This document shows positions 23,966-35,847 of a stretch of DNA of 64,000 nucleotides, one piece after another. Every line of letters starts with the position of its first letter. Positions within the stretch are counted from its first letter, which is position 1. The position numbers and the translations under genes were made by a program. The notes beneath the pieces are model-generated. The model saw only the letters and a program-made list of their open reading frames with translations. It had not been told where the DNA came from and did not search any database. Source of the stretch: Hydrangea macrophylla (Eukaryota > Streptophyta > Magnoliopsida > Cornales > Hydrangeaceae); contig CM066995.1 of NCBI GenBank assembly GCA_033977485.1, positions 44,203,736 to 44,267,735 of the forward strand, read 5' to 3'.

Positions 23966-26704
23966 CAAGCCGGCAGACTGCTTAAATGTTCGGTTTTGGT
24001 TCATTTTCATTCATTTCTCTCCATCTCTCCAATCCGAAATCCTCGGGAGATTTTTCTCTTTTTCCCCGTATTGATCTACAGGATCCATAGGTAAATTCCT
24101 CTTGATCAAAATCTTATTTTCCTCTTAATTTCTATTGTTCTCTTGATTTATTTCAAAGATTTGATGTCCAAATCTTTCTCTTTTGACAGATTTATGGCTA
24201 GCGGCTCGGGTAGTAGGAAGAAGGAAAAGTACAGGGCCACTCCTCATCCCGACCCCACATTCCTGCTCCGGGATCCGGATAAGCACCTATCTGCCCGCAC
24301 ATTCAAACGCGAGGTAAACACGTCTCCCTTAAACCATCTCTTTTTTAATTCTTTTCTATGAGTCTTATGATTGCAATGACAACAAACATTACATGCTTTC
24401 TCATGAATATGATGTGTGACAAAGCTTTATATTCTCCTTCACAAATACGAATCCTGGGCTTGCGAAATCTTTCAAGCATTTCAATTGCTCCATGCTTATT
24501 CGTTCATGTTCAATTCCAACGTTCTTTATTCTAAAAAAATTTATTCATAAAGTTTATGACCGCAAAACTTTACATGCTTTCTTTTGAATATGAATATCAT
24601 GCTTGTAAAATTTTCCGAGCGCTTCAACCGTTCTTTTCACTCACTTGTGTTCAACACATATATCTTCTTTTTCTTTTTCTTCTCTTTCTTTTTCAGGAAC
24701 CTTATGAATGCAATGCGCGTCAATCAAGATTTTAGGTGTTCTTTTTTATGCATGCAAGTGCTATGCCCATGGAACTTTCTGAGCGTCCCACATACTCTCT
24801 TTTATTTATTTATTATCATTATTATTTTTATTCACTTTTGTGTCTTTTCTTCATTCGTTCACCTACTAACATTGAATTTTGTATCCTTTGCAGCTTTAGC
24901 CTGACGTGCTAAAAGGGCATGGCAGCTTGGCCCACAACTGGGCATGGTATGATTCTCTAAATCAGATCGTGAAGGGTCTATCGATGCTGCGGGCGTTGAA
25001 AAATTTGTCAAGCTCTTGACGAAGAGTTCTGATGATCTTAGACAGATTCACACTCTCTCCGAGCGGTGGTGGGATACCACCAACACATTCCATTTTGAGT
25101 TTGGGGAGATGACGATGACCCTGTTGGACTTTAGCATGATTACTAGGCTCCCTTTCGGGGGGAGTGTCTACGGTACCTGGATACCATTACGGAGTAGAAC
25201 CGACTGCTACCGCTATTGGGAGTTGTTCTAGAGGAGCCCTTGGTTATGGCCAGGTGGTTCCTGGATACCTTCAGAGACTAGGAGGGCTTCACGGATGAGT
25301 AGATGGCTCGAGGCTTTATCATGTATATGTTCAGATGCTCCCTGCTGAGCAGCAGGGGCGATAGGATATCTATGGCCTTGGTGGGGTCCCTAGAGCGCAT
25401 GGACCAGATCTACCAATATGATTGGGCTGGTGCAGGATTAGCCATCCTATACAAGCATATGGGGGACATCTCTCAGGATTGGCCGTGCTCCATAGGCGGC
25501 TTCTGGAGAGCGTGGGAGGTACAACTCTCTTTTATTGTTAATTCTCACTTCTGAACTTTAAATCTTTATTTCAACTCCTTTATTCATGAGTCTTGAAACT
25601 CACGCTCTTCATTTTTCCTTTCTTTTCCTTTTCTTGCAGATTTGGTCCCACGAGAATCTACAGATGATGTTGCTCAAGACACGACAAGCGGACGCCCTTA
25701 TCATAACCCAGGGGCTAAAGTGGCAGAAAGAGAGTGTGGAGTGAAAGACCAGGGCTCACAACTTTGTTTCGTTTAGGAACTTCCTGATGAATCTAAGAGA
25801 GCCGTATGTTAGGTGGCAGTCCTGGGTAGACGTGCTTCCTATTACCCCTCTAGGGATTCGGCAGTCGGGTGGGTACAACTCGTAGAGAGAGTGACCCGGC
25901 AGTCACTGATGGCTCTTGGGTATTTTGTGCCACGTCCTCCGCCTGATTTGATGAGAGCTACTGAGATCTTCTAGGGTTCTGCACTTAGGGCTGCCCTAGA
26001 CTGGCACTCTGTTTAGGACTTCTTGGAGTCTCCTGAGGGGTGTGAGGCCTTTCACACTGCCAAGTTGATGAAGAACTTCCCTTTGATGGAAGTGACACGG
26101 GTAAGCTTCTATTAACTTTTCAATCTCTCCTTTAGGTCTTATTATATATATATGCTTTCTTACTTAATTCACTTTTTCTTTTGTAGCCCGTTCCTACTAC
26201 GACTCGGGCCCTAGCCCTATCACCTTGGGATTGGAGCCTTCGCACAGTCTCCTATGGTGAGCAGGTCACGACTACGGTCCCCCGATATCATACGGGCACT
26301 CCCACTATTCTACTCCAGTACGACCATGTCCCGCGGGACTATGCAGAGGAGGGCTTGCTCTACGCCCATTGCATGAGAGAGTGGATCTACGGTCGATAGT
26401 GGAGGGTAATCTTTCAAAACTTTGACTTTTGCATTTCTAGATGTGATGTTTGACAAGCGGGGGTATTTGTAAAATACAACCGGTCAAAAATAAAGAAATA
26501 CATTGATTTAGTTTGCAACTCCCCGTTATATCTGCGATTCGTAGTATAATGCCAGCTTTTATACAATATGGCAAATCTATGATAAGTTGTGTTGTTTTAG
26601 CCTTTATTTGTGCAGATCACTATTTTGCTGAGTGAAGAAATGAATAACAGGATAAAGGGAAGACTTGATTACAAGCAAGGGAAGTCAAAGTTGAAATATG
26701 GAGT

Positions 26705-26820
26705 CAAAGCGATCGAATAATTTCAAGCGATCGAGATTTCGATCGATTGAGTCCAGTTCAAGCGCTCGAGTATTTCAGAAGTTCAATCGATCAAGTGATG
26801 TTCGATCGATCGAAGATGCC
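26705..26820. repeat. TTCGATCGATCGAA-type cluster upstream of D LTR TATA
   Basis: Includes aagcgatcgaat, ttcgatcgattgag, ttcaatcgatcaag and ttcgatcgatcgaag. The counterpart in the 3' LTR is 39670-39785. Confidence 0.85.
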
Positions 26821-26884
26821 TTTTATCATAACTTACACACACGCAGCAAATACTCTTTTTTTGTAACCCTAGCCTTAGGTTTTC

Positions 26885-26892
26885 TATAAATA
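26885..26892 (+). promoter_or_regulatory. Element D LTR TATA box
   Basis: TATAAATA in a plant TATA context, repeated at 39848-39855 in the 3' LTR. The palindrome cluster ends about 65 bp upstream. Confidence 0.65.
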
Positions 26893-27309
26893 TTAGTTCT
26901 GAATACGTCCAGAGGGGTGCCCACATTGTTTTCATCAGTTTTATAGAGAGATAGAGAGATTTGTTCTTGGTTTTGTACGTTTCTCAAGGTTTTATATTGA
27001 TTTTGTATTGGATCCTCGTTAAGTAATCACAGTTATTCGTTCCAAGTTTTTATACATTAGTTAATTTACATTCTGCTTGATTAATCTCGTAGTTGAAGTT
27101 GTTATGATCGTAGGTTTTTATTGTGTTAGTGATAAAATCCATAGTCTTAGTAGTTTGCATGTTAAATTCGCAACCAAACACAGCCTTAATGAACCATTAC
27201 GTTAAAAACAGATCTGAGACACTCCAGACCATGTCTGAGTAGTCTTAGAGTTAGGAGATCACGATAAAACAGTGATCTCCAGCCTCTGCCATACAGTAGT
27301 GTAAAGCCT

Positions 27310-27440
27310 GTGTTCGATCGATCAAAGTTTGTTCGATCGATCGATTCAGAGGTACAGTCAAGTGATCGAAGACATTTCGATCGATTGAGAGTTGACAATG
27401 TTCGATCGATCGAAAGCTCGTCGATCGATCGAACCTTCAG
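27310..27440. repeat. Second TTCGATCGATCGAA-type cluster in D 5' LTR
   Basis: Five close copies, including intact ttcgatcgatcgaa (about 27399-27412). It lies downstream of the presumed start site. The 3' LTR copy is 40275-40400, with more CG-to-TG/CA changes. Confidence 0.88.
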
Positions 27441-28096
27441 ATTCATGAGAAAGTCCTTTGCAGTATTCCTAGACTTTCTGTTTTTGAGATTCGTTATCAA
27501 ACTGTCCCTGAATGCTCAGTTTGTCAAAACAGTTTCTGAACTTTAAGCCTTAAGGCATTTTTCTTCAATGACTTTTGCAGACCACTTTGATTGCTAACAC
27601 CATTTAGAGTGCGAGTCTTGACTATTGTTTTAAACAGCCTTCATGTATTTTTAACTCAATTGTGATGATGTAATCTCGGTCATGAAAGGACTATTGACTC
27701 TTTATCTTTAGAAAATACAGAATACTGTAAATGGATGTACTCCATTGAGCTTCAATTCAAACTGCATGGTAGATGGCTAGGTCACTGCGGATTTGTGTGA
27801 TCCCAACGTTCCCCTTTTATTAAGAAACACCGTTTTTAAATATCGCTTTAGTTAATTAGTTAATTCATAGTTTAATTTAATTGCTCTATTTTTAGCAGTC
27901 GTTAATTGTGGAACTCCGTGTTCTACATCTTCTTTAAACATTGAATTTTTATTTTTCTTTTAGAGTTTAATCTAAGTAATTAGTTTACAACCATCCTTGT
28001 GGGATCGACCTGGTCTTAACCAGAATACTACTTGTACGTCTACCTACACTTGGGTATTGCACACAAGAGCACACAAAAATTTTCGTGACAAGTTTT

Positions 28097-28113
28097 TGGC
28101 ATCGATGCCGGGG
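28097..28113 (+). other. Element D primer-binding site (tRNA-Asp type)
   Basis: tggcatcgatgccgggg, 6 bp after the LTR end, matches the complement of the plant tRNA-Asp(GUC) 3' end (tggcgccgttgccgggg) at all but three positions. tRNA-Asp is the reported primer of Athila elements. Confidence 0.85.
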
Positions 28114-28218
28114 AAGGCGACAAGCTAATGCTAGACTACCTCATTCTATCTTTATCTATTTCTGTTTTTCATTTTCTTTCTCTTTAGCTTTAAAATCTTT
28201 TAGAATCTTTTCCCTTTC

Positions 28219-30086
28219 ATGTCCAATAATTCCATCGAAGGAATTTACGGAAATCCACTCTGCTCATCTGATTCTTCTAATTCTATTAATCCCGTAGCTA
28301 CACCTACAGATTCAATGGCTAATAATCAAAGTAAAAATGGTGAGAATGTGGTTGCGCCTATTGATGATTCGTTATGTCCTTTGTGCGACCTTATACAACC
28401 CAAACACGCACCTACGCCTTCTTGCATTCTCATTCCACCCCATGCGGGCAAAGTCCAATTTCGCAACGGAATGATTCAACTCCTTCCAACCTTCCATGGA
28501 ATGAAGAGCAAGAAGGCATATCTACATGTCAAAGATTTCGAGGATGTTTGTAAAACATTCTCACAAAATTGTCCTGTAGATGTGACACGCCTAATGCTAT
28601 TTCCGTTCACCTTGAAGGATAAAACAAAAGCGTGGCTACTCACCCTCAAGCCAAATTCAATCTTCACCAGGCATGCAATGAATATTACATTTTAAATAAA
28701 TTCTTTCCACCTCACATGACCACCGAACTCAAACGTCAAATAAATTCCTACAAAAAAAGAGCAATGAAACCTTTACTCAAACTTGGGAGTGTTTCAAAGA
28801 TTTGCTTCTCTCATGCCCACATCACGGGTATGAGAAATGGAGAACTATTAGCTACTTTTATGAAGGACTACATGGTGAAACAAAAAAACTGGTTAAAACC
28901 ATGAGCTCAGGTCCATTTCTTCGCAAAAACACCGAAGAGGCTGAAACCCACTTTGAGTGGTTAGCTGAACATGCTAATGAATGGTCTAACTCTGAGGATG
29001 TCTCACGCGCACAGCTATCAGGTCTAGTGGAGAAAAGTATATATATCAGCTAAAAAGTGAAGATCACCTAATGACCAAATACGAAGAACTAGCAAAGAAA
29101 GTAGAGGAGTTAGGAATGAAAGGAGAAGGTTCTAAGTAGGTTTTGCCTGAAGAACCATGCGACACATGCAATATGTTGGGACACACCACCCAATACTATC
29201 CCAATGTGCCATATTTTCAAGAACAAGCCCCCATGGAGATGAACGCCATGCAAGGATATAGAGGGGTGGGGGATTCCTATAATAACAATAATAATTTTCA
29301 AAAGAATAACAATCAATGGAATCACCCTGGTTTTGATTGAAAAATGACGCTGGGACCCAAAATCAATACCAACAACAACAGTCCTACAACAACAATAACC
29401 AATATCAAGGGCAATACAATAGGCAGTCCCAACCATTCAATCAAAACAGATCTAATAATTACAACCAAGCTCAACCCTCTAATAATCAACATTCAAATGT
29501 ATATATGCCACCACATAAAAAGGTGCAATAGGAAGATCCACTCTCCAATGTGAACTTAACATAATAGTTAATTCAAATGATGAGCAAAATGTCCGCAACG
29601 TTGGAGAGAATGGATGCACGACAAGAGGGATCGGGAGGAACATTTTCTGCCCAACCACTTCAAAACCCTAAGGGGTACAACAATGGTCCCAATAATCAAG
29701 AACATGCTAAAGCCGTGACTACTTTGAGAAGCGGCAAGATTATAGGGCACAATATGCCTCTGTCTACTCCTAAAGAGTACGAGGAGGACGAAATGGTAAG
29801 TAAAAACGAACCATCTGGTCAGGAAGAGGAGCCATCTACTAATAACGTACCATTAGATTCAAATGATGAAGCTCCTAAATAAGTGGAAGAAGTTGAGAAA
29901 AGGCCTAGAAAGGAGCCCGTTAATGACGAATTACCTAAATGCCCTTTCACCGCACCTTATCCTCAAAGGCTAAAGAAACCCAAAAATGAGTTAAAGAATC
30001 AGGAGTTCTTGGAACTGTTTAAACAAGTCAAAATAAACCTTCCACTCCTTGATGCAATCAAACAAGTACCGACCTATGCTAAGTAA
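28219..30086 (+). pseudogene. Element D gag
   Basis: Athila-type capsid gene starting at ATG 28219 (MSNNSIEGIYGN). The retrotransposon-gag region (about 28450-28950) has FHGMKSKKAYLHVKDFEDVC, LFPFTLKDKTKAWL and HGYEKWRTISYFYEGL, and is interrupted by two frame changes near 28660-28690 and 28790-28810. A Cys/His knuckle-like CDTCNMLGHTTQYYP lies near 29159, then a long Gln/Asn-rich stretch (29260-29530) as in other Athila gags, then ATLERMDARQ and LRSGKII. A Lys/Glu-rich part runs 29577-30086. Several stops are present (near 29053, 29138, 29338, 29529, 29880, 30084). Confidence 0.85.
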
Positions 30087-30176
30087 ATTAAAGATTTATG
30101 CACGGTCAAAGGGAGGCAAAGTGTGAAGAAACACGCTTATGTCGCTTGCCAAGCAAGTGCGATCATCTGAAATGAA

Positions 30177-30608
30177 TTGCCTCCGAAACTCAAAGACCCC
30201 AGTACTCCTACTGTCTCATGCCAAATTGGGAAACAAAGAATAGACAACTCAATCCTTGACCTAGGAGCGAGTGTAAATCTTCTGCCTTATTCAGTTTATA
30301 AACAACTAGGGTTAGGTGAATACAAACCCACCCGAATTGCATTACAATTGGCATATAGGTCGGTTAAATACCCGAGAGGGGTGTTGGAAGACGTCCTTGT
30401 GCAAATAGACTCATTTATCTTCCCGGATGATTTTATAATTTTAAACACTGAACCTGTGTCCAACCCATGTGCACAAATCCCGGTTATATTTGGACGTCCA
30501 TTCCTAAACACAATTGATGCCACGATAAAAATAAGAAGTTGTACAATGACTATCGTATTCGGGAATATGATCGCAAATGTCAAAAAAATTTTCAAATCCC
30601 CGATCTGA
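30177..30608 (+). pseudogene. Element D protease (retropepsin)
   Basis: Aspartic protease with the Athila-style active-site form DLGASVNLLPYSVY near 30258, flap-like region KYPRGVLEDVLVQ near 30370 and the second hydrophobic motif IPVIFGRPFLNT near 30477. This 144-codon stretch is open, but its links to gag (stops at 30084 and about 30168) and to RT are broken. Stop at 30606-30608. Cleaves the polyprotein in the family. Confidence 0.85.
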
Positions 30609-31890
30609 AGATTACGAGGATGAGGAAGAAGTTAACTACATCGAAACGGTCATTGAAGATGAGGTTGATTTGGTTGACTACAAAGATCCTTTGGAGGTAG
30701 TGGTGTCACAATTTGATGCTGTTTACCAACCTAAAAACTCTACTCCATTGGACGTCGACTTAAATCTGACTTGCCTCATGATGGAAATGAGAGAGGAGGA
30801 TAGAGTTGATTGCATGTGGGTAACACCATATAAACCATTGCCTCTGAAAACAAAGCTAGTCATGCCCTCAAACTTTCAGTTTCATGATTTGTAATTAAAG
30901 AAGCTTCCAAAGGAGCTCAAATACGCTTTTTTAGGGACTGAAAAGACTTATCCTGCCATAATTTCATCTACATTAAATTTTGAACACGAGGGTAAATTAA
31001 TCCAAATGATGAAACAACATAAGGGAGCATTGGGATGGACTATTGTCGGCCTCAAAGGCATAAGCTCATCTGTTTGCATCCATAAAATATACTTGGAGGA
31101 AGATGTTAAACCGTAGTGACAAATGCAAAGGCGTCTGAATCCCAACATGTAAGAAGTAGTCAAAAAGGAAGTTTTAAAACTACTTGATGTTGGGATCATA
31201 TATCCTATTTCTGACAGCCCCTGGGTCAGCCCGACTTAAGTCGTGACAAAGAAGGCAAACATAACAATTATTCCTAATAAAGATGGTGAATTAGTACCAA
31301 CATGCATCCCCACCGGATGGCAGATGTGTATCAATTATCGAAAACTGAATATCGTGACCCGAAAAGACCACTTTCCATTACCATTCATGGATCAAATGCA
31401 AGAACAAGTGGAGGGTCATAAGTACTATTGCTTTTTGGACGGATACGTTGGGTATAAGCAAATCAAAATAGCTCCTAAAGATCAGGAGAAAACCACTCAC
31501 ACGTGTCCATTCAGTACTTTCGCTTACCGTCGTATGCCCTTCGGTTTATGCAATGCACCTGCTACTTTTCAGCGGTCCATGTTAAGCATATTTAGTGATA
31601 TAGTCGAACAAATACTTGAAGTCTTCATGGACAATTTTTCTATGTTCAGCCATAGTTTGGAAAATTGCTTAGACAATCTTGAATGTGTGCTAGCACGTTG
31701 CGAGGATAAACACCTAGTGTTAAACTGGGAAAAATGTCACTTCACGGTGACCAATGGAATAGTCCTCGGCCACATTATCTCCGACGAAGGTATTCAAGTG
31801 GATAAAGCTAAAATCAACATAATCTTGAATCTACCTGTCCCCCGTACAGTAAAGGACATCCGTTCCTTCTTGGAACATGTGGGACTCTAA
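30609..31890 (+). pseudogene. Element D PR-RT spacer and reverse transcriptase
   Basis: An acidic spacer (YEDEEEVNYIETVIEDEVDL) runs in a shifted frame from about 30577 to 30894. RT follows from about 31160: WVSPT, CINYRKLNIVTRKDHFPLPF, FLDGYVGYKQI, TCPFSTFAYRRMPFGLCNAP, then the catalytic box as FMDN rather than FMDD, as in element B. The thumb begins HLVLNWEKCHF and ends at the stop 31888-31890. In-frame stops lie near 30892, 31114, 31150 and 31239. Confidence 0.85.
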
Positions 31891-32467
31891 CACCAATTTA
31901 TTTAGAATTTTAGAGCAATATCCCAACCACTCTGCTAACTGCTTATTAAAGACACACCATTCGAGTGGTCAGAAAGCTGTCAAATATCTTTTGATGCACT
32001 AAAAGAGCACCTTACCTCCGCACTGATAATACAGGCATGCAATTGGGGTTTGCCATTTGAACTAATGTGCGACGCTAGTGACTACGCTATTAGCGCAGTT
32101 CTAGGATAGAGGAAGGACAATAAACCCTACATTATCTACTATGCTAGTCAAATTCTGAACGAACCTCAAATGAATTATATAACTACTAAAAAATCCTATG
32201 GCTATAGTTTTTGCCTTGGATAAATTTAGGTCTTATCTGATAGGGTCCCCAATTGTCTGTTTTACAAACCACTTGACCCTCAAATACCTGTTATCCAAGA
32301 AAAATCTGAAACAAAGGCTGATTCGTTAGATGCTCCTACTCCAAGAGTTTGATATCATAATCAAAGATAAAATGGGAGTAGAGAATGTGGTTGCGGACCA
32401 TTTGTCTCGGTTAACCTTGGTTGACAATACCAAATTGATACCGATCAAGGATGGATTCCTAGATTAG
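31891..32467 (+). pseudogene. Element D RNase H
   Basis: RNase H after RT: FELMCDASDYAI with the first catalytic Asp near 32070, YYASQILNEPQMNY, KYLLSKKNLKQRLI and a C-terminal ENVVADHLSRL ending at TAG 32465-32467. Frame changes near 32190-32230 and stops near 31903, 31945, 32109 and 32328 disable it. It would degrade the RNA strand during reverse transcription. Confidence 0.8.
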
Positions 32468-32479
32468 CAACTAATGACT

Positions 32480-33710
32480 ATTTCCAGTTTGCCCTGGTAT
32501 GCGGATATAGTAAATTACCTAGTCATGGGACCCCGAGTTATTGGTCAAATCAGGATAAAAAAATGATTCCTCTCTTTCGCAGGTCACTTCTTCTTCGGTG
32601 GCCCGTACTTATTCAAGCAATGTGCCGATCAGGTCATCAGACATTGCATTCCAAATGAGGATATAACCGTGATCTTAGCTTTATGCCACTCTGAAGCTTG
32701 CAGTGGCCATTTTACTTCACAGAAGACCCCACAGAAAATCCTATATAGCGGTTTATATTGGCCAACCATATTCAAGGATGCCCATAAATTTTGTAAATCG
32801 TGCCAAAGTTGTCAAAAGCTCAGCGCAATCTCAAAACAAAATTCTATACCTTTAACTCCCATAATCACAATCAAAATTTTTGATTGTTGGGGCATAGATT
32901 TCATGGGCCCATTTTCGAAGTCAAATAACTGCGAGTACATATTCCTTGCTATGGAATATATCTTGAAATGGGTAGAGGCAATCCCAACAAGGCAAAATGA
33001 TCATTTAACAGTTATTTCTTTCTTAAAAGAAATATTCTTTGGCGTTTTGGAAAAAAGGCATTAATTAGTGACCAAGGAAAGCACTTCTGCAATAGACCCT
33101 TGGAGTCACTTCCAAAAAATATGGGGTTAACCATAAAATTGCTTTAGCCTATCATCCAAAAACTAACGGGCAGGCAGAATTGGCTAACCGAGAAACAAAA
33201 CATATTCTCGAAAAAAGGTTAGTTCAAACAGGAAAGACTGGGTATACATGCTGACTGATGCTCTATGGGTGTACCATACTACTTACATAACAAACCTGGG
33301 AATGTCCCCATACAGGCTAGTGTCCCTGTCAAAATCAAGCATAAAGCATATTGGGCGACACGCTCATTAAAATTCGATATTAAAGAGGGAGGGCAGTTAA
33401 GAAAACTTTAACTCGCAGAGCTAGAGGAAATCCGTAGAGATGCGTATGACTCTGCGAAGTTGCATAAGGAAAGGTTGAAGGCTCGCCACGATAGAACAAT
33501 CTTTCATAAATCATTCGAGCCAGGGCAAAAAGTCTTATTATACGACTCTCTCCATTACCTCTTCCTAGGAAAACTCCAATCTCGGTGACAGGACCATTCA
33601 TAGTCAAATCCATTTTTCTACATGGGGCCGTCGAGCTATTCAATCCAAAGAATGATGAAAGTTTCAAGGTCAACGGCCAAACATTGAAGCCGTTCTTGGA
33701 CAATTTTTAA
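32480..33710 (+). pseudogene. Element D integrase
   Basis: The zinc-binding HHCC module (CHSEACSGHF then CKSCQSCQ) is at about 32685-32815. The core has DCWGIDFMGPF (first Asp), ISDQGKHFCN near 33068 (second Asp) and [10 protein letters not shown] near 33168 (catalytic Glu kept). The C-terminal domain has FEPGQK and NPKNDESFKVNGQ and ends KPFLDNF at TAA 33708-33710. Stops or frameshifts near 33063, 33115, 33147 and 33230-33310 make it inactive. No chromodomain seen. Confidence 0.85.
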
Positions 33711-33904
33711 CCCGAAGTTGAGCACATCCAACTGGATGAGCCCAACTATTCATCTACTTAAAATGCCAAAGCGTGTTCATAAATTGTTGTACTCTTTATT
33801 TTTACAGCGTTTTGTTTATTTTTTCTTTTCATCTATTTCTGCTTTATTTCTCCTTTATGAATGTGATTGCGATTCTAATCCGCTATTCCATATTATCTCT
33901 CCCC

Positions 33905-34857
33905 TGCAGGCTGTTCAATACAAGAGACGACGACGTCCATTCGATTGGGTCATGGGCTAATTCAGAATACCAGAACCCTCCTTGGACTACTAAGAAGATT
34001 GCATTCTGCCTTTCTCCTTATTAAGGGCCCGGGGCGGATTATGTAATTGACCTGACCCAAGGGTATATCCCTTATAATCCTGCCCTCCTCAACATTAATC
34101 CTTTTAAGAATATGGACATGCCTGAAAAGGAAGGAGAACCGGAGGGGTATTTCATCGGGAAGTAGATGATGCACTCTTGGAACAGTGGGAGAACGACTCA
34201 ATGTGGGAACCATGGGATGAAGACATTTTACAAGATGTGGTGCCCGAACACCATAACGCTATCTTTACATATGTGGATGACTTCATTGTCATCGCCTCGG
34301 CTCCATACATCTTTGTGCACATGAGCTATTTGTTGTTCTGGCTTCAATGCACCCTACCTGCTAGTGCACATGATTCTATCATGCCAATAGTGAGGTTAAT
34401 TCATTGTCACATCTCATTTTCCTTTTTTTTTGTCTTTCGATGTTTACTCCTTTCACTTTTAGTTCTTTCATTTATTTTATTTAATTTCTTTCTTTTTGGT
34501 TCTCTTTTGTTTTCCTTGTCTAGGATTATCACTATGTACCACAACGGTCTACAAGTGTTCCTTTTGTACCTACTATTTCATGGACCTTACATAGGGTCTC
34601 CTAGTACTCCGCCGCAAGAGAACAACCAACTGACGAGTTACACTCCTTTATCTATGACGCCGTCAGGCTTACCAGAATCACCTCTTGCTTGCGCTTTTAA
34701 CTCTTTGAAGGTTTCTGACACTTTTGATGATATTCTGTACGCTTTCAGATCCTTCTAGAATCATGAATTATCAAGTTTGGACTCCACTTTTGAAGATTTG
34801 GCAGAGTATGAAATAATTGCAGAAGAGCGAATTTTTTTGATCGAAGATTAGTGACCC
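33905..34857 (+). pseudogene. Element D acidic post-pol ORF
   Basis: Coding-like, broken block after pol. Segments include RDDDVHSIGSWANSEYQNPP (about 33923), ADYVIDLTQGYIPYNPALL (about 34033), EQWENDSMWEPWDEDILQDV (about 34178), then after a hydrophobic T-rich stretch PYIGSPSTPPQEN and an acidic end near 34850. No domain recognised. Like element B, D thus has an acidic ORF besides its long extra ORF, but here it precedes the long ORF whereas in B it follows. Confidence 0.4.
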
Positions 34858-34974
34858 ACATTAGTTGTGTTTTGTCATTTGATTCATCTTTTTTTAATTG
34901 AAGTGTAATGCTAGACAAATAATTGTTAGTCTTGTTTTAAATTCTAGTTTTATGTGTAATAAGGTCGTAAGTAC

Positions 34975-34990
34975 CAATTTGGGGGTTATA
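34975..34990 (+). other. PPT-like tract after D acidic ORF
   Basis: caatttgggggttata resembles the tract at the 3' LTR (agtcgggggttatg). Confidence 0.4.
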
Positions 34991-35184
34991 ACTTGGCAAA
35001 ATGGATGCTATTAAAAAGTTATATTTTTAAAATTTGCAACTTTATATTACTATATGATGATGCTTTCTGGCTTACATGTTCTGTGCTTGCACTATTTTTT
35101 TTAGACTATTCTTGTATGTCCAGACCAGTTTTTGTTAATTAGGGGTGCATAGGTATTCTGTTCAAAGAGTTCTGAAAAATTTGG

Positions 35185-35311
35185 AGTTCGATCGATCTAA
35201 CTTCTCTCGATCGATCGAAGTCTTGGAATCCTTAAGCGCTTGAACAAGTCTTAATCGATCGATCTTTCGATCGGTCGAAAGCTCTCGATAGATCGAGACT
35301 TGTATTTAAAT
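35185..35311 (+). promoter_or_regulatory. Candidate internal promoter of D's extra ORF
   Basis: A TTCGATCGATCGAA-type cluster (about 35185-35300: ttcgatcgatct, ctcgatcgatcgaag, atcgatcgatctttcgatcg) is followed at once by TATTTAAAT at 35303-35311 and, about 25-30 bp on, a catcactcttcttcag pyrimidine-rich start-like region. The arrangement copies that of D's own LTR. Confidence 0.55.
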
Positions 35312-35368
35312 GAGGCATCCCCATCACTCTTCTTCAGTTTCTCTCTTTCAAACTCTCGAGCGATTCCA

Positions 35369-35370
<2 letters not shown>

Positions 35371-35417
<47 letters not shown>
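35371..35417. repeat. (GA)n microsatellite
   Basis: An uninterrupted GA dinucleotide run inside the leader-like part between the internal TATA box and the extra ORF. Confidence 0.95.
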
Positions 35418-35419
<2 letters not shown>

Positions 35420-35525
35420 CGAGGTGATTCTGTTGTCCCTCATCAATCTCACCATTTGTAGAGCTTCGGTGCTACAAATTCATCATCATCATCATCCCCC
35501 ACCCCTCCATAGCACGTTCACTGAG

Positions 35526-35835
35526 GTAGGTTCTCACCTACCACCCTATCCCATTTTTCATTCAAAAACATGAGGGGGTGTCCCCCCATTGGTCCTAAGA
35601 CCAATTAATGTATGTCTTGATCTCTTATTTTATGTTTTCTTGTCATTCCTGTTCCTTTTTCTCTGTCTCTGCATTTTTCTGTGGTCGATCGATCCAGCTG
35701 GGCTCAAGCAATCGAAGTTGTCCCTTGTTCAATCAACAAAAGTTTGATCAATCAAACTTATGCAGAGGCAGATTCCTTCTTTTATTTTGTTTTCCTGCTT
35801 TAATTGGCGCCCTTTGTTCTCTTTTTCTATTTTAG
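35526..35835 (+). other. Possible leader intron before D's extra ORF
   Basis: Donor gag/gtaggt at 35526 and acceptor ttctattttag/g at 35835 enclose a T-rich 310-bp stretch. Removing it would place a pyrimidine- and CATCAT-rich leader 12 bp from the ATG at 35848. It is sequence-based only; an unspliced leader is also possible. Confidence 0.4.
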
Positions 35836-35847
35836 GGACCTCTCGCG

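Larger units (their letters stand above)
26451..28090 (+). repeat. Element D 5' LTR
   Basis: 1640 bp, starts TGACAAGCG and ends CGTGACA. Nearly colinear with 39414-41051. TATAAATA at 26885-26892 is preceded by one TTCGATCGATCGAA-type cluster (26705-26820); a second cluster (27310-27440) lies in the downstream half. U5 holds gggatcgacctggtcttaac, an Athila-like phrase. Confidence 0.93.

Noticed and set aside
23633..24074. ORFs on both strands upstream of the PMD gene
   Set aside because: They overlap the GCCG palindrome cluster and T/G-rich DNA; the spliced PMD model explains the region better.
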